A stretch of DNA of 64,000 bases from assembly GCF_002387245.1 (NCBI RefSeq), contig NZ_DGLD01000004.1:1-64000 (forward strand), given 5' to 3'. Below the pieces are notes generated by a model. It had not been told where the DNA came from. It saw nothing but the letters and a program-made list of their open reading frames with translations, and searched no databases. Numbering within the stretch: the first letter of the stretch is position 1; each line of letters begins with the position of its first letter. Shown piece by piece: positions 51,434-60,036 of the stretch. This stretch comes from Brevundimonas sp. UBA4553 (GTDB lineage: Bacteria; Pseudomonadota; Alphaproteobacteria; Caulobacterales; Caulobacteraceae). The translations under genes were made by a program, and so were the position numbers.

Positions 51434-51931
51434 CTAGCCGCACAGGGTGAAAAAGCGGTCGATGTGCTTGTCCGAGCCACGCTGGGCCACCAGGGGCGTG
51501 CGGTAGTCGGGGCCGTAGGTCGCCAGCCAGCCCAGCTTGCGGAAACGCAGGAAGACCGGGTCGGTGGTGCGGGCGACCGCCGTCAGATCAAGGCCGTCAT
51601 GCATGGCGGAGGGTTCGGCCTGCGCGGCGTAGGTTTCCGTGTCGCCGCCGGATTCCAGCGCGATGATCCGGGGATGGCCCTCGGCGACCGTCTGCAGAAT
51701 CTGCAGGGCGCCCGAACCGGGACGGCAGGACAGGTCCAGCGGAACGTCGTCGGTCTCGGCCATGCCGTAGGACAGACTGGCCTCGTCGCCGTCCTCGTTC
51801 AGGTGCCAGTCGTAGCCGGGGGCGGGCGCGGGCCCTTCGCTGGGTGCGGCCAGTTCGGAGGTCAGCGTGGGGGCGCACCCGGCGAGGGCGAGCGCCGCGA
51901 GGGCGGGGGCGGTCCAGAGGATCAGACGCAT
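51434..51931 (-). CDS. small lipoprotein, paralog 3 of tandem set
   Basis: A 165-residue lipoprotein (lipobox LALAGC, C19). Mature sequence W-x-LNEDGDEASLSYGMAETDDVPLDLSCRPGSG shares the pattern of the two proteins encoded immediately upstream. Unknown function. Separated from the DUF885 gene by 69 bp. Confidence 0.6.
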   Translation of the reverse strand: MRLILWTAPALAALALAGCAPTLTSELAAPSEGPAPAPGYDWHLNEDGDEASLSYGMAETDDVPLDLSCRPGSGALQILQTVAEGHPRIIALESGGDTETYAAQAEPSAMHDGLDLTAVARTTDPVFLRFRKLGWLATYGPDYRTPLVAQRGSDKHIDRFFTLCG

Positions 51932-51939
51932 GAAGGGCC

Positions 51940-52371
51940 TCAGCCGGTGCAGAGTTCGGCGAACCGGCGCAGCTTGGACAGATTCGCGCGATCGATCTCG
52001 ATGCCCGTGGTCTGCTCCCCGACGGCGATGGCCAGCTTGCCGTCGGCGAGGAAGGCGGCGAAGACGGGGTGGTCGGCGCGCAGCACGGTCTGAAGTTCGC
52101 CACGTCGGGGGCTGGCCTCGACGTTGGCGGTCGCGGCGCCGGCCGTGATGACGGCGATGCCTTCGGCGGGCGGGGCGTCATAGAGCGTCAGGCGGACGAT
52201 GCTGGAGCCCGGGGCGCATTCCAGGGTCGAGCGCAGTCGCGGCGTGTCGGGGATTTCGTTGGCCAGAACCAGAGGCCCGGCGCCGCTGTAGAGAGTCCAG
52301 GCCCAGCCCTCGGCGGACGGCGGCGCGTTCTGAATCGTCAGGGCGAGCAGCAGCCCGAGCAAGGCGGTCAT
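51940..52371 (-). CDS. small exported protein, paralog 2 of tandem set
   Basis: A 143-residue protein with a hydrophobic N-terminus (MTALLGLLLALTIQ). Mature part begins WAWTLYSGAGPLVLANEIPDTPRLRSTLECAPGSS, like its neighbours: an aromatic strand, then a strand before an ECxPG turn. Ends in a conserved pair CTG. Not recognised as a family. Confidence 0.6.
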   Translation of the reverse strand: MTALLGLLLALTIQNAPPSAEGWAWTLYSGAGPLVLANEIPDTPRLRSTLECAPGSSIVRLTLYDAPPAEGIAVITAGAATANVEASPRRGELQTVLRADHPVFAAFLADGKLAIAVGEQTTGIEIDRANLSKLRRFAELCTG

Positions 52372-52408
52372 GGTTCAGCCCCCGCTGATTGGTTCGCGGG
52401 AACTGTGG

Positions 52409-52876
52409 TCAGGCGTGGCTCGAAGCGCAATAGCCGAGGAAATTTTGCACCAGACGGCGCTCGGCGCGGCTGGCCCGGATCTGCTGTTCGCCGGCCTCGG
52501 TCTGCACCGCGATGCGGCCGCTGCGCGCCAGACCGGTCAGGGCCGTGTCGGTCAGGGGCAGACGCGCCTCATAGGCTTCGCCGTCCGACAGGGGGTCGAT
52601 CGGTTGCGGTCCCATCGACGCAGGCGTCAGGGCGGCGCTCTGCGGCTGGGCGTCGCCGTAGATGACCGCGCTGCGGTCGCCGGGCGAACAGGTCAGCATC
52701 AGGGCCACCTGGTCGGAATCGGCCAGGCCATAGGCGAGCTTGGCCATCGACCCCTCGTGCAGCAGATGCCAGCCAGCGGCGCTTTCGCCCGGAGCCGCGG
52801 GGGAGGTGGTCATGGCCTGCCCCGCGAGGGCGACAAGACCCAAGGCGGCGACGGCGGGAACAATGGACTTCAACAT
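52409..52876 (-). CDS. small exported protein, paralog 1 of tandem set
   Basis: A 155-residue exported protein (ATG 52876; GTG 52879 in frame). Mature part GWHLLHEGSMAKLAYGLADSDQVALMLTCSPGDR is the third copy of the W-x-L...YG...D-x-V-x-L-x-L-x-C-x-PG pattern. Signal peptide clear. Role unknown; the close spacing (30-40 bp) suggests one operon with the two other copies and perhaps the DUF885 peptidase. Confidence 0.6.
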   Translation of the reverse strand: MLKSIVPAVAALGLVALAGQAMTTSPAAPGESAAGWHLLHEGSMAKLAYGLADSDQVALMLTCSPGDRSAVIYGDAQPQSAALTPASMGPQPIDPLSDGEAYEARLPLTDTALTGLARSGRIAVQTEAGEQQIRASRAERRLVQNFLGYCASSHA

Positions 52877-52998
52877 CACAGATCACTCGCGTTCGACAGA
52901 GCAAACGCGGGTCGCTTGTTAAGGGTTCACCGCTCCGCTTGACCGAAAGCGACTCCGGGACGGGGAGTCACCGGAATATCACGCTCGCCGAACGCGGG

Positions 52999-53721
52999 TC
53001 AGAAGGGGCTGAAGCGTTCGACCAGCGACTGGGCGGCGGGCGTGGTCTGCATCCGGCTGATGTCGCCGCGACCGCCGTAGCTGATGCGGGCCTCGGCGAT
53101 CTGGGTGTGGGCGATGGTGTTGGCCGAGGAGATGTCCTCGGGGCGCACGATGCCGGCGACGGTCAGTTCGCGGACCTCGCGGTTGGTGCGCACTTCTTGC
53201 CGACCCTGGATGACCATGTTGCCGTTGGGCATGACGGCGGTGACGACCGCGGCCACGGTCAGGCTGACACGTTCCGAGCGGTTGACGCTGCCCGATCCGG
53301 CGGCGTTGGCCTCGCCTTCCGTGCCGACCATGTTGGCCGGGTCGAAGCCGCCCGGGAAGGCGCGTCCTAGGCTGTTCTCCAGGCCGAAGAAGTGGGTGAC
53401 GCCGCCCGAGGCGCTGTTGGAACGCGAGCGGTTGGTCGAGTTCTGGGTCTGGGCGCGGTCGTTGATGTCGATGTTGACGGTCAGGATGTCGCCGACGCGC
53501 CGTGCGCGCTGATCGCCGAAGAAGGAGCGCGCCCCAGTGCGCCACAGGCTGTTGGCCGAGGCGGCGGTGGGGGTGGGCAGATAGGCCTGTTCGACAGGGA
53601 CCAACGCGGCCGGATAGCCGATGGGAGCCAGTTCGGGGCCTTTCACCGTTTCGGTGATGGTGGAGCAGGCGCCCAGGCTGAGGGCGGAAGCGGCGGCGGC
53701 GAGGATCAGGACTTTACGCAT
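52999..53721 (-). CDS. flgH: flagellar L-ring lipoprotein FlgH
   Basis: A 240-residue lipoprotein (lipobox LSLGAC, C19). Conserved SLWRTGARSFFGDQRARRVGDILTVNI and VNRSERVSL, MVIQGRQEV, GIVRPEDISSANTI. It forms the outer-membrane ring of the basal body. Last gene of flgF-flgG-flgA-flgH; 11 bp after flgA. Confidence 0.95.
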   Translation of the reverse strand: MRKVLILAAAASALSLGACSTITETVKGPELAPIGYPAALVPVEQAYLPTPTAASANSLWRTGARSFFGDQRARRVGDILTVNIDINDRAQTQNSTNRSRSNSASGGVTHFFGLENSLGRAFPGGFDPANMVGTEGEANAAGSGSVNRSERVSLTVAAVVTAVMPNGNMVIQGRQEVRTNREVRELTVAGIVRPEDISSANTIAHTQIAEARISYGGRGDISRMQTTPAAQSLVERFSPF

Positions 53722-53732
53722 GACGGGATCTC

Positions 53733-54524
53733 TCAGCGAGCGGCGAACTGTTGCGGATTGGCGCGGGCGGTCTGGGCGGAGGGGCCGGCGACGGCGCGGC
53801 CGGGGGCCACGGCGACGGCGTCGATGGTGCGGCCGGACTGGACGTTCAGGATCGGCACTGCCTCGCCTGCCGAAGCGTTGCGCGTGGCCTTGCCGGTGAC
53901 GGTCAGTTCGACGCCGCCGGCGATGTAGGCGACCTCGACCATGTCGTTGCGAGCGATGACCTGGGGCGAAGCCAGGTCGCGGCTGGCCACGGGAGCGCCG
54001 GCGCGCAGGGCGCGTCGGGCCGACAGACCGACGACCTGATCGGCGTCCTGCGGGCCGCCGGCCGGGGCCTGATGGGCCTGAACCGTGGACCAGATGACGT
54101 CTTCCGGCTGCACGACATCGCCGGCGGCCAGGCTGCGGGCGTAGGTCAGGACCTCGACCGTGGCGCCGGGGCGCGAGGCCACGGTGGCGGCGGCCGGGCG
54201 GGCCGAGGCCTCCGCAGGCAGGGCGCCGCCTTCACGGACGACGATGCGGCGCAGGCCCTGCGGGTTGGCCCATTCCAGGCCGGCGCGGCGGGCGGCGGCC
54301 TGGATCTGGCTGGCCTCGAAGACGGCGGTGGCGCCGAGGCGCTGGCCGACCACGACGTGGGCGGCGGCGCCTGCGTCGTCGAACAACTCGCCCAGGGTGA
54401 CGCGGCCGTCGTCGTCGGTCGGGTCGGGCAGGAGGCTGACCGGGCCGGCCAGGGCCGGGGTCGCGACGGCGACCAGGGTCAGGGCCAGGGTCAGGGCTGG
54501 GGTCAGGTTGCGGATCATGGTCAT
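53733..54524 (-). CDS. flgA: P-ring assembly chaperone FlgA
   Basis: A 263-residue exported protein (signal peptide ...LVAVATPALA). The FlgA/SAF part shows VVQPEDVIWSTVQAHQAP, GLSARRALRAGAPVASRDLA and VARNDMVEVAYIAGG-like strands. It chaperones FlgI in the periplasm. It begins 3 bp after the flgG stop. A second in-frame ATG lies two codons downstream. Confidence 0.93.
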   Translation of the reverse strand: MTMIRNLTPALTLALTLVAVATPALAGPVSLLPDPTDDDGRVTLGELFDDAGAAAHVVVGQRLGATAVFEASQIQAAARRAGLEWANPQGLRRIVVREGGALPAEASARPAAATVASRPGATVEVLTYARSLAAGDVVQPEDVIWSTVQAHQAPAGGPQDADQVVGLSARRALRAGAPVASRDLASPQVIARNDMVEVAYIAGGVELTVTGKATRNASAGEAVPILNVQSGRTIDAVAVAPGRAVAGPSAQTARANPQQFAAR

Positions 54525-54527
54525 GAC

Positions 54528-55316
54528 CTAGCTCTTCACCTGGGCCGAGACGGACAGCATTTCGTCGGCGGTCGTGATGACCTTGGAGTTCATCTCATAG
54601 GCGCGCTGGGCCACGATCAGATTGGTGATCTCGCTGACCGCGTCGACGTTCGAGGCTTCGGTGTAGCGGTGCAGGAGCTGGCCGAAGCCGGGCTCGTTCG
54701 GCGCGCCGATGGTGGCGGCGCCAGAGGCGGCGGTCTCGAGCAGCAGGTTGTCGCCGATGGCTTCGAGGCCCGCCTCGTTGAAGAATGTCGCCAGCTCCAG
54801 CTGGCCCACCACCTGGGGTTCGGTCTGACCCTGGGTCGTGACCTGAACCTGACCCGACTTGGAGATGGAGATGTCCACCATGTCCTGGGGGATGTTGATG
54901 GCCGGCTCGACCGCATAGCCGTCGTCGGTGACCAGCTGACCCTCGCCGTTCACGGCGAAGTTGCCGGCGCGGGTGTAGGCCATTTCGCCCGAGGGCAGGG
55001 TGATCTGGAAGTAGCCCTTGCCGTCGATGGCGACGTCGTAGTCATTGCCGGTGCGGGTGGGGGAGCCCTGCTCGGTGACGCGATAGACGCTGCCGGCCTT
55101 GACGCCGGCGCCGATCTGGATGCCGGTCGGAACGACGGTGCCCTGGGTCGATGACTGCGCGCCCATGCGTTCGACGTTCTGGTACAGCAGGTCCTGGAAC
55201 TCGGCCCGCTGACGCTTGAAGCCGACCGTGTTCATGTTGGCGATGTTGTTGGAGATGACCTCGACGTTCAGCTGTTGGGCCAGCATGCCGGAGGTGGCGG
55301 TTCTGAGAGCGCGCAT
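54528..55316 (-). CDS. flgG: flagellar distal rod protein FlgG
   Basis: A 262-residue rod protein. N-terminal MRALRTATSGMLAQQLNVEVISNNIANMNTVGFK and C-terminal EMNSKVITTADEMLSVSAQVKS are the conserved axial-protein helices; the central domain is normal in length. Starts 16 bp after the flgF stop. Confidence 0.96.
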   Translation of the reverse strand: MRALRTATSGMLAQQLNVEVISNNIANMNTVGFKRQRAEFQDLLYQNVERMGAQSSTQGTVVPTGIQIGAGVKAGSVYRVTEQGSPTRTGNDYDVAIDGKGYFQITLPSGEMAYTRAGNFAVNGEGQLVTDDGYAVEPAINIPQDMVDISISKSGQVQVTTQGQTEPQVVGQLELATFFNEAGLEAIGDNLLLETAASGAATIGAPNEPGFGQLLHRYTEASNVDAVSEITNLIVAQRAYEMNSKVITTADEMLSVSAQVKS

Positions 55317-55332
55317 CGTTCAGGCTTCCTTA

Positions 55333-56070
55333 CTAGCCGACCCGGCCCAGCCGCTCGACCGAGCGGCGTGACAGGTCGTTTGCGTTTTCGATCATCTTGG
55401 AGACGCGCTCGTAGGCGCGGCTGATCTCGATCAGATTGGTGATCTCTTGCAGGGTGTTGACGTTGGAGCTTTCCAGCATCCCCTGGCGGACCTGCACGTC
55501 GGGAGCATCCTGGGGCTGGGCGTTGGAAACATTGCGATAGAGGCCGTCGCCGCTCTTTTGCAGGGCGCCCAGGGCGTCGAAGCGGACCGCGTTCAGGCGG
55601 CCGACGGGCTGACCTTCCTGGCTGATGGTGCCGTCCTGGGCCACGCTCACGGGACCGCGCTCGGGGTCCAGGGTGATCGGCGCGCCGTCGCCCAGGACCG
55701 GCAGACCCTGCTTGGTGGTCAGGACGCCCTCGGCGTTGGTGGTGAAGGCGCCGTCGCGGGTATAGGCCTCGCCCGCGCCGCTCTGGACGGTGAAGAAGGC
55801 GCCCTCGCCCTCGATGGCGAAGTCCAGCGGTCGGCCGGTCTGTTTCAGCGTGCCCTGGCCGAAGTCGCGGCCGACGCCCTTGTCCAGCACGAAGCTGGCC
55901 GAGGGGCGGATGTTGTCGTTGCGGGCGCGCTGGCCGACTTCGGCCCCGACCATCAGTTGTTCGACCTTGAAGCCGGTGGTGTCGGCGTTGGCGACGTTGT
56001 TCGCCACGATGTCGAGCTCGCGGCGAAGCGTCATCTGACGGGACAATCCGATGTAGGCGGCGTTTTCCAC
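55333..56070 (-). CDS. flgF: flagellar proximal rod protein FlgF
   Basis: A 245-residue rod protein with the N-terminal axial motif (YIGLSRQMTLRRELDIVANNVANADTTGFK) and C-terminal helix (ISRAYERVSKMIENANDLSRRSVERLG). First gene of the flgFGAH operon. A near-perfect sigma-54 promoter (TGGCAC-N5-TTGC) lies 28-42 bp upstream, as in Caulobacter where flgF is a class III sigma-54 gene. Confidence 0.95.
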   Translation of the reverse strand: MENAAYIGLSRQMTLRRELDIVANNVANADTTGFKVEQLMVGAEVGQRARNDNIRPSASFVLDKGVGRDFGQGTLKQTGRPLDFAIEGEGAFFTVQSGAGEAYTRDGAFTTNAEGVLTTKQGLPVLGDGAPITLDPERGPVSVAQDGTISQEGQPVGRLNAVRFDALGALQKSGDGLYRNVSNAQPQDAPDVQVRQGMLESSNVNTLQEITNLIEISRAYERVSKMIENANDLSRRSVERLGRVG

Positions 56071-56097
56071 GAGTGCGGCTCCTTCGCCCCTCTCGTC

Positions 56098-56112
56098 GCA
56101 ACGACCGTGCCA
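56098..56112 (-). promoter_or_regulatory. sigma-54 promoter of flgF operon
   Basis: On the minus strand TGGCAC-GGTCG-TTGC: exact -24 (TGGCAC) and -12 (TTGC) elements with the required 5-bp spacer (GG-to-GC distance 10). The -12 lies about 28 bp from the flgF ATG. In Caulobacter, FlbD activates such promoters. Confidence 0.85.
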
Positions 56113-56184
56113 ACAGGGTTAATCCAGCAATGGCGGGCGTTTGAGCCGATCTGGCCCCGTTGGCGCCCGGCAGGATTTGCCGAT

Positions 56185-56206
56185 CGTAAACGCCTCGTTA
56201 ACCAAA
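56185..56206 (+). promoter_or_regulatory. candidate CtrA box upstream of fliL
   Basis: GTAAACGCCTCGTTAACCAAAA contains TTAACC about 45 bp before fliL, preceded by a poorer TAA half-site. In Caulobacter fliLM is a class II CtrA-controlled operon with a TTAA-N7-TTAA site, so this is a plausible but degenerate CtrA site. Confidence 0.45.
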
Positions 56207-56249
56207 ATCGCCCCATCAGGATGATTGTGATGATCGGGGCGACGTGCGG

Positions 56250-56909
56250 ATGCTGAAGCTGAAGCTGGGCAAGAAGAAAGACGCGGCGCCGGAAGGCGAC
56301 GACGCCAACCTGCCTGCGGTGGCGGACGGCGAGGGCGGCGAAGGCGCGCCCGCCAAGAAGAAGCTGCCCCTACTGTTCATCATCATCCCGGCGGCCCTGG
56401 TGGTGCTGGGCGGGGGCGGCGCGGCGGCCTTCCTGCTGATGAAGCCGAAGCCAGCCGAGGCCGAAGCGGCCGGCGAACACGGCGCGGCCGAAAAGAAGGA
56501 CGACGGTCACGGCAAGAAGGAAGAGAAGAAGGGCGGGGGCCACGGCGGCGCGGAAGGCGGCGAGGCTGATCCTGCGGCGGGCACGATCGCAGCAGGCCCG
56601 GACGGCGTCACCTTCTACACCCTGCCGGATCTGATCGTGAACATTCAGTCGGCTGACGGACGCCCGACCTATCTGAAGCTGAAGCTGACGCTGGAGATGA
56701 AGGACGCCGATCTGGCGACCCATCTGCAAGGCGAAGCCCCGCGGATGCAGGACATGTTCCAGGGCTTCCTGCGTGAACTGCGTCCCGAGGATCTGGCCGG
56801 TTCGGCCGGTTCCTATCAGCTGCGCGCCGAAATCCTGCGCCGGGTCAATCTGATCGCGGCGCCGGGCAAGGTGGACGCCGTGCTGATCGAAGAAATGCTG
56901 GTGTCCTAG
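56250..56909 (+). CDS. fliL: flagellar basal-body protein FliL
   Basis: A 219-residue protein from ATG 56250 (GTG 56244 also possible). Cytoplasmic tail, a single membrane segment (LPLLFIIIPAALVVLGGGGAAAFLLM), then an unusual Lys/Glu/Gly/His-rich linker (about 70-110), then the periplasmic FliL domain (YLKLKLTLEMKDADLATHLQGEAPRMQDMFQGFLREL). It supports stator function. Coupled to fliM (2 bp gap). Confidence 0.93.
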   Translation: MLKLKLGKKKDAAPEGDDANLPAVADGEGGEGAPAKKKLPLLFIIIPAALVVLGGGGAAAFLLMKPKPAEAEAAGEHGAAEKKDDGHGKKEEKKGGGHGGAEGGEADPAAGTIAAGPDGVTFYTLPDLIVNIQSADGRPTYLKLKLTLEMKDADLATHLQGEAPRMQDMFQGFLRELRPEDLAGSAGSYQLRAEILRRVNLIAAPGKVDAVLIEEMLVS

Positions 56910-56911
56910 GC

Positions 56912-57979
56912 ATGACCGACACCCTGGCAGCCGAGAACGAACTGGACCCCTTCGGCGGCGCCGACATGGGCGCGGACATGGGCGCAGCCCTGTCGGAACG
57001 CGTGCTGAACCAGGACGAGATCGACAGCCTGCTGGGCTTCGACATGGGCGACGGCGACGACTCCGAACGGAGCGGCATCCGCGCTATCATCAACTCGGCC
57101 CTGGTGTCCTACGAGCGTCTGCCGATGCTCGAGATCGTGTTCGACCGCCTGGTGCGGTTGATGACGACGTCCCTGCGCAACTTCACCTCGGACAACGTCG
57201 AGGTGTCGCTGGACACCATCAGCTCGATCCGCTTCGGCGACTACCTGAACTCCATTCCCCTGCCGGCCATTCTGGCGGTGTTCCGGGCCGAGGAACTGGA
57301 CAACTACGGCCTGCTGACGGTCGACAGCAATCTGATCTACTCGATCGTCGACGTTCTGCTGGGCGGGCGCCGCGGCACGGCGGCGCTGCGCATTGAGGGA
57401 CGGCCCTACACCACCATCGAGCGGGTGCTGGTGCAGCGGATGATCGAAGTCATCCTGAACGACGCCCGCGCCGCCTTCGAGCCGCTGACCCCGGTGCATT
57501 TCACCCTGGACCGGCTGGAGACCAATCCGCGCTTCGCCGCCATCGCGCGCCCGGCCAACGCCGCCATCCTGGTCAAGCTGCGCATCGACATGGAAGATCG
57601 CGGCGGCCGGGTCGAACTGCTGCTGCCCTATTCGACGCTGGAGCCCATCCGCAAGATGCTGCTGCAGCAGTTCATGGGTGAGAAATTCGGCCGCGACAAC
57701 ATCTGGGAAGGCCACCTGGCCACCGAGTTGTGGACCACGGAAACCGAGGTTCGCTGCGTGCTGGACGAGCAGCAGATGCCCCTGTCCAAGGTGCTGGACT
57801 TCAAGGTTGGCGACACGCTGATGCTCAATGTGACGCCGGACTCCGAGGTGTCGGTGCGCGCGGGGTCGATCCCGCTGACGACCGGCAGGATGGGCCGCAA
57901 GGGCCAGCATATCGCCGTGCGGGTCGAGGGGCCGGTCAATCCGGACATCGCCGCCAATCTGAGCCGAGGGAAACGCTGA
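56912..57979 (+). CDS. fliM: flagellar motor switch protein FliM
   Basis: A 355-residue switch protein. The N-terminal LNQDEIDSLLGF is the CheY-P binding motif. The middle CheC-like domain and C-terminal SpoA domain (LSKVLDFKVGDTLML, SVRAGSIPLTTGRMGRKG) are in the expected order. Part of the fliL-fliM operon with the next gene (1-bp gap). Confidence 0.95.
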   Translation: MTDTLAAENELDPFGGADMGADMGAALSERVLNQDEIDSLLGFDMGDGDDSERSGIRAIINSALVSYERLPMLEIVFDRLVRLMTTSLRNFTSDNVEVSLDTISSIRFGDYLNSIPLPAILAVFRAEELDNYGLLTVDSNLIYSIVDVLLGGRRGTAALRIEGRPYTTIERVLVQRMIEVILNDARAAFEPLTPVHFTLDRLETNPRFAAIARPANAAILVKLRIDMEDRGGRVELLLPYSTLEPIRKMLLQQFMGEKFGRDNIWEGHLATELWTTETEVRCVLDEQQMPLSKVLDFKVGDTLMLNVTPDSEVSVRAGSIPLTTGRMGRKGQHIAVRVEGPVNPDIAANLSRGKR

Positions 57980-57980
57980 A

Positions 57981-58565
57981 ATGACCGGCATCATCCTGGA
58001 TTCCATCCTCATGCTGCTGCTGGTCGCGGCCATCGGCTACGGCATCAAGCTGGAGAAGAAGCTCAAGGCCCTGCGCGACGGGCAGCTGGCCTTCGCCGGC
58101 GCCGTGACCGAACTGAACGCCGCGGCCGGACGCGCCGAACAGGCCCTGGCGACGCTGCGCGCCTCGGGGCATGAAACCGACCTGCTGCACGACCGCATCA
58201 TCAAGGCCCGCGCCGTGAAGCAGGAGCTGGAGGTTCTGATCGCACGGGCGCCGGCCGGCCTGCCTTCGCGCACGGCCCAGCCTGAAGCGCCTGCGGAGGC
58301 GCCGCTGGAGCTGACGACGCCCGCCTCGGCGGTCGCGCCCCTGCTGGACGACGAAGCGCGCGCTCGCCGCATGGCCTCGTTGATGGAGCGCATCGAGGGC
58401 GCCCGCGCCGTGATGAAGGCCCCGGCGGCGCGTCCCGCCTCCGCTGCGACGGCGCCGGCTGAAACCTTCGCGCCGGTGCGTCAGGCCCTGGCCGCTAACC
58501 ATGCTGCGCAACAGAGCCTAAACCGCGCCCGTCGTAGCCTGGACGAAGATCTTTTCGCTGCATGA
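57981..58565 (+). CDS. DUF6468-type flagellar-associated membrane protein
   Basis: A 194-residue protein; one N-terminal membrane helix (IILDSILMLLLVAAIGYGI), a coiled coil (KLEKKLKALRDGQLAFAGAVTELNAAAGRAEQALATLRA), and an Ala/Pro-rich tail ending in a conserved SLDEDLFAA. The start follows the fliM stop immediately. I recognise it as DUF6468 by position and layout, found downstream of fliM in related bacteria; the role is unknown. Confidence 0.7.
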   Translation: MTGIILDSILMLLLVAAIGYGIKLEKKLKALRDGQLAFAGAVTELNAAAGRAEQALATLRASGHETDLLHDRIIKARAVKQELEVLIARAPAGLPSRTAQPEAPAEAPLELTTPASAVAPLLDDEARARRMASLMERIEGARAVMKAPAARPASAATAPAETFAPVRQALAANHAAQQSLNRARRSLDEDLFAA

Positions 58566-58584
58566 TTCTTTTTAGAGCCCCTAT

Positions 58585-58605
58585 GTCCGAGGCGCGGCCT
58601 CGGAC
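58585..58605. terminator. weak hairpin after fliLM operon
   Basis: GTCCGAGGC-gcg-GCCTCGGAC, 9-bp stem, 20 bp after the DUF6468 stop, without T-run. Confidence 0.45.
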
Positions 58606-58676
58606 GACTTGAGGGGAAAGTGTTTATGCGGCCCCTATGCCTGTGCGGCGTTTGAACCGCCTTACCGAGTTGACCG

Positions 58677-59636
58677 ATGAGCAAGTTGCCCCGCCTTCTG
58701 CCCCTGATCGCCATCGCCATCGGCGGGGTCGTGGCCGTGCGCGCGGCGGGCGTGGCTCCGGAGCTGTTCCAGGGCGCGACGGCCTGGGCCCAGGAGGCCG
58801 TGACCGCCGAAACGCCGGGCGAGGGGGGCGCGGCCGCCGCCGCCAAGCCCGTCGCCGCCGTCTGCGCCCTGACGCCGGAACAGCTGGCGCAACAGGCGGG
58901 CATTTCGCCGGCTGAGCTGCGCATCATCCAGTCCCTGTCAAAGCGCCGCGACGCCCTGGACGCGCGCGACGCCGACTTCGCCACCACCCTGCCGCTGATG
59001 GTCGCCGCCGAGCAGAAGCTGGACGCCAAGCTGCAGGCGCTGGAAGCGCTGAAGGGCGAGATCTCCGCCCTGGTCGGTCAGGTGGACGAGAAGGAAAAGG
59101 CCGAGACCGACCGTCTGGTCGCCGTCTATTCCGCCATGCGGCCCAAGGAGGCGGCGGCGGTGTTCAACACCCTGGACGACAGCGTGCGCCTGCCCGTCGC
59201 CGCGGCCATGCGCCCCCGCACCCTGGCCGCCATCATGGCCCAGATGCCGGCCCCCGCCGCCCGCGAGCTGACCGAGAAGCTGGCCAAGCGCTTCCAGTCG
59301 CAGCAGTTCGCCGCCCGCGCCGCCGCCGCGACGGCGGGCGCGACGCCTGCGACTCCGACTGCGGTTCCTGCGGCCGCGCCGGCCGCTGCGCCGGCGCCGA
59401 CGCGCGCGGCCCAGCCCGCTACGACCACGCCTGCAGCGACCCCCGCTGCACAACCGGCGGCCCAGCCCGCGCGCCGTCCGACGCCTCGCCCGGCGGCGCA
59501 GCGTCCCGCGCCCCGCCCCGCCGCGCGTCCGGCCGCTCCGACCGCCGCCCCGGCCGAGACCGGCCCGCGTCCCTACGCCCCGGGCGGCGACGCAGCAGCA
59601 GCGGCGCCGGCCCAGGCGCGCCAGTCGGTCCAGTGA
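58677..59636 (+). CDS. MotE-like flagellar protein with Pro/Ala-rich tail
   Basis: A 319-residue protein: signal/anchor (LLPLIAIAIGGVVAVRAAG), a coiled-coil region (about 100-150), the MgtE-N-like domain (VYSAMRPKEAAAVFNTLDDSVRLPVAAAMRPRTLAAIMAQM), and a C-terminal Ala/Pro/Thr-rich region of about 100 residues. MotE chaperones MotC in alphaproteobacteria. The low-complexity tail may bind cell wall or be disordered. Confidence 0.8.
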   Translation: MSKLPRLLPLIAIAIGGVVAVRAAGVAPELFQGATAWAQEAVTAETPGEGGAAAAAKPVAAVCALTPEQLAQQAGISPAELRIIQSLSKRRDALDARDADFATTLPLMVAAEQKLDAKLQALEALKGEISALVGQVDEKEKAETDRLVAVYSAMRPKEAAAVFNTLDDSVRLPVAAAMRPRTLAAIMAQMPAPAARELTEKLAKRFQSQQFAARAAAATAGATPATPTAVPAAAPAAAPAPTRAAQPATTTPAATPAAQPAAQPARRPTPRPAAQRPAPRPAARPAAPTAAPAETGPRPYAPGGDAAAAAPAQARQSVQ

Positions 59637-59714
59637 CGGCGTCGAGGAACGCGCGGTTGGCATAAGGCCCGCACGCCGCTATTCAGCGCGCTTCGATTTT
59701 CGCGAGACCATCCC

Positions 59715-59954
59715 ATGTCCGACGCCCTGCCTGACCGCCTTTCGGTCGATCCCGACAGCCCCTTCCACGACGCCGACCTGCTGGCGCGCGGCATCGGCAT
59801 CCTGTTCAAAGGCGAGGAAAAGACCAACGTCGAGGAATATTGCGTCTCGGAAGGCTGGGTCCGCCTGGCCGTCGGCAATCGCGTCGACCGCCGCGGCAAG
59901 GCCCTGACCGTCAAGCTGCAAGGTCCGGTCGAGCCCTTCCTCAAGGGCGAGTGA
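59715..59954 (+). CDS. DUF3297 family protein
   Basis: A 79-residue soluble protein of the conserved DUF3297 family (LPDRLSVDPDSPFHDADLLARGIGILFKG, then WVRLAVGNRVDRRGKALTVKLQGPVEP). Typical full length. Role unknown. Confidence 0.85.
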   Translation: MSDALPDRLSVDPDSPFHDADLLARGIGILFKGEEKTNVEEYCVSEGWVRLAVGNRVDRRGKALTVKLQGPVEPFLKGE

Positions 59955-59962
59955 TATTGGCG

Positions 59963-59991
59963 GGGACCTGAGGCTTTCGGTCGCAGGTCCC
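59963..59991 (+). terminator. hairpin after DUF3297 gene
   Basis: GGGACCTG-(13 nt)-CAGGTCCC, 9 bp past the stop. No strong T-run. Confidence 0.45.
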
Positions 59992-60036
59992 AACCGCTAG
60001 GGTCCCGCCTCATCCAGTGAGTCCGGGAGGCGCTTC

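Noticed and set aside
49391..52093. Plus-strand frame of 900 codons opposite DUF885 and the small lipoprotein
   Set aside because: Covers several real genes on the other strand; no homology-like motifs, biased composition.
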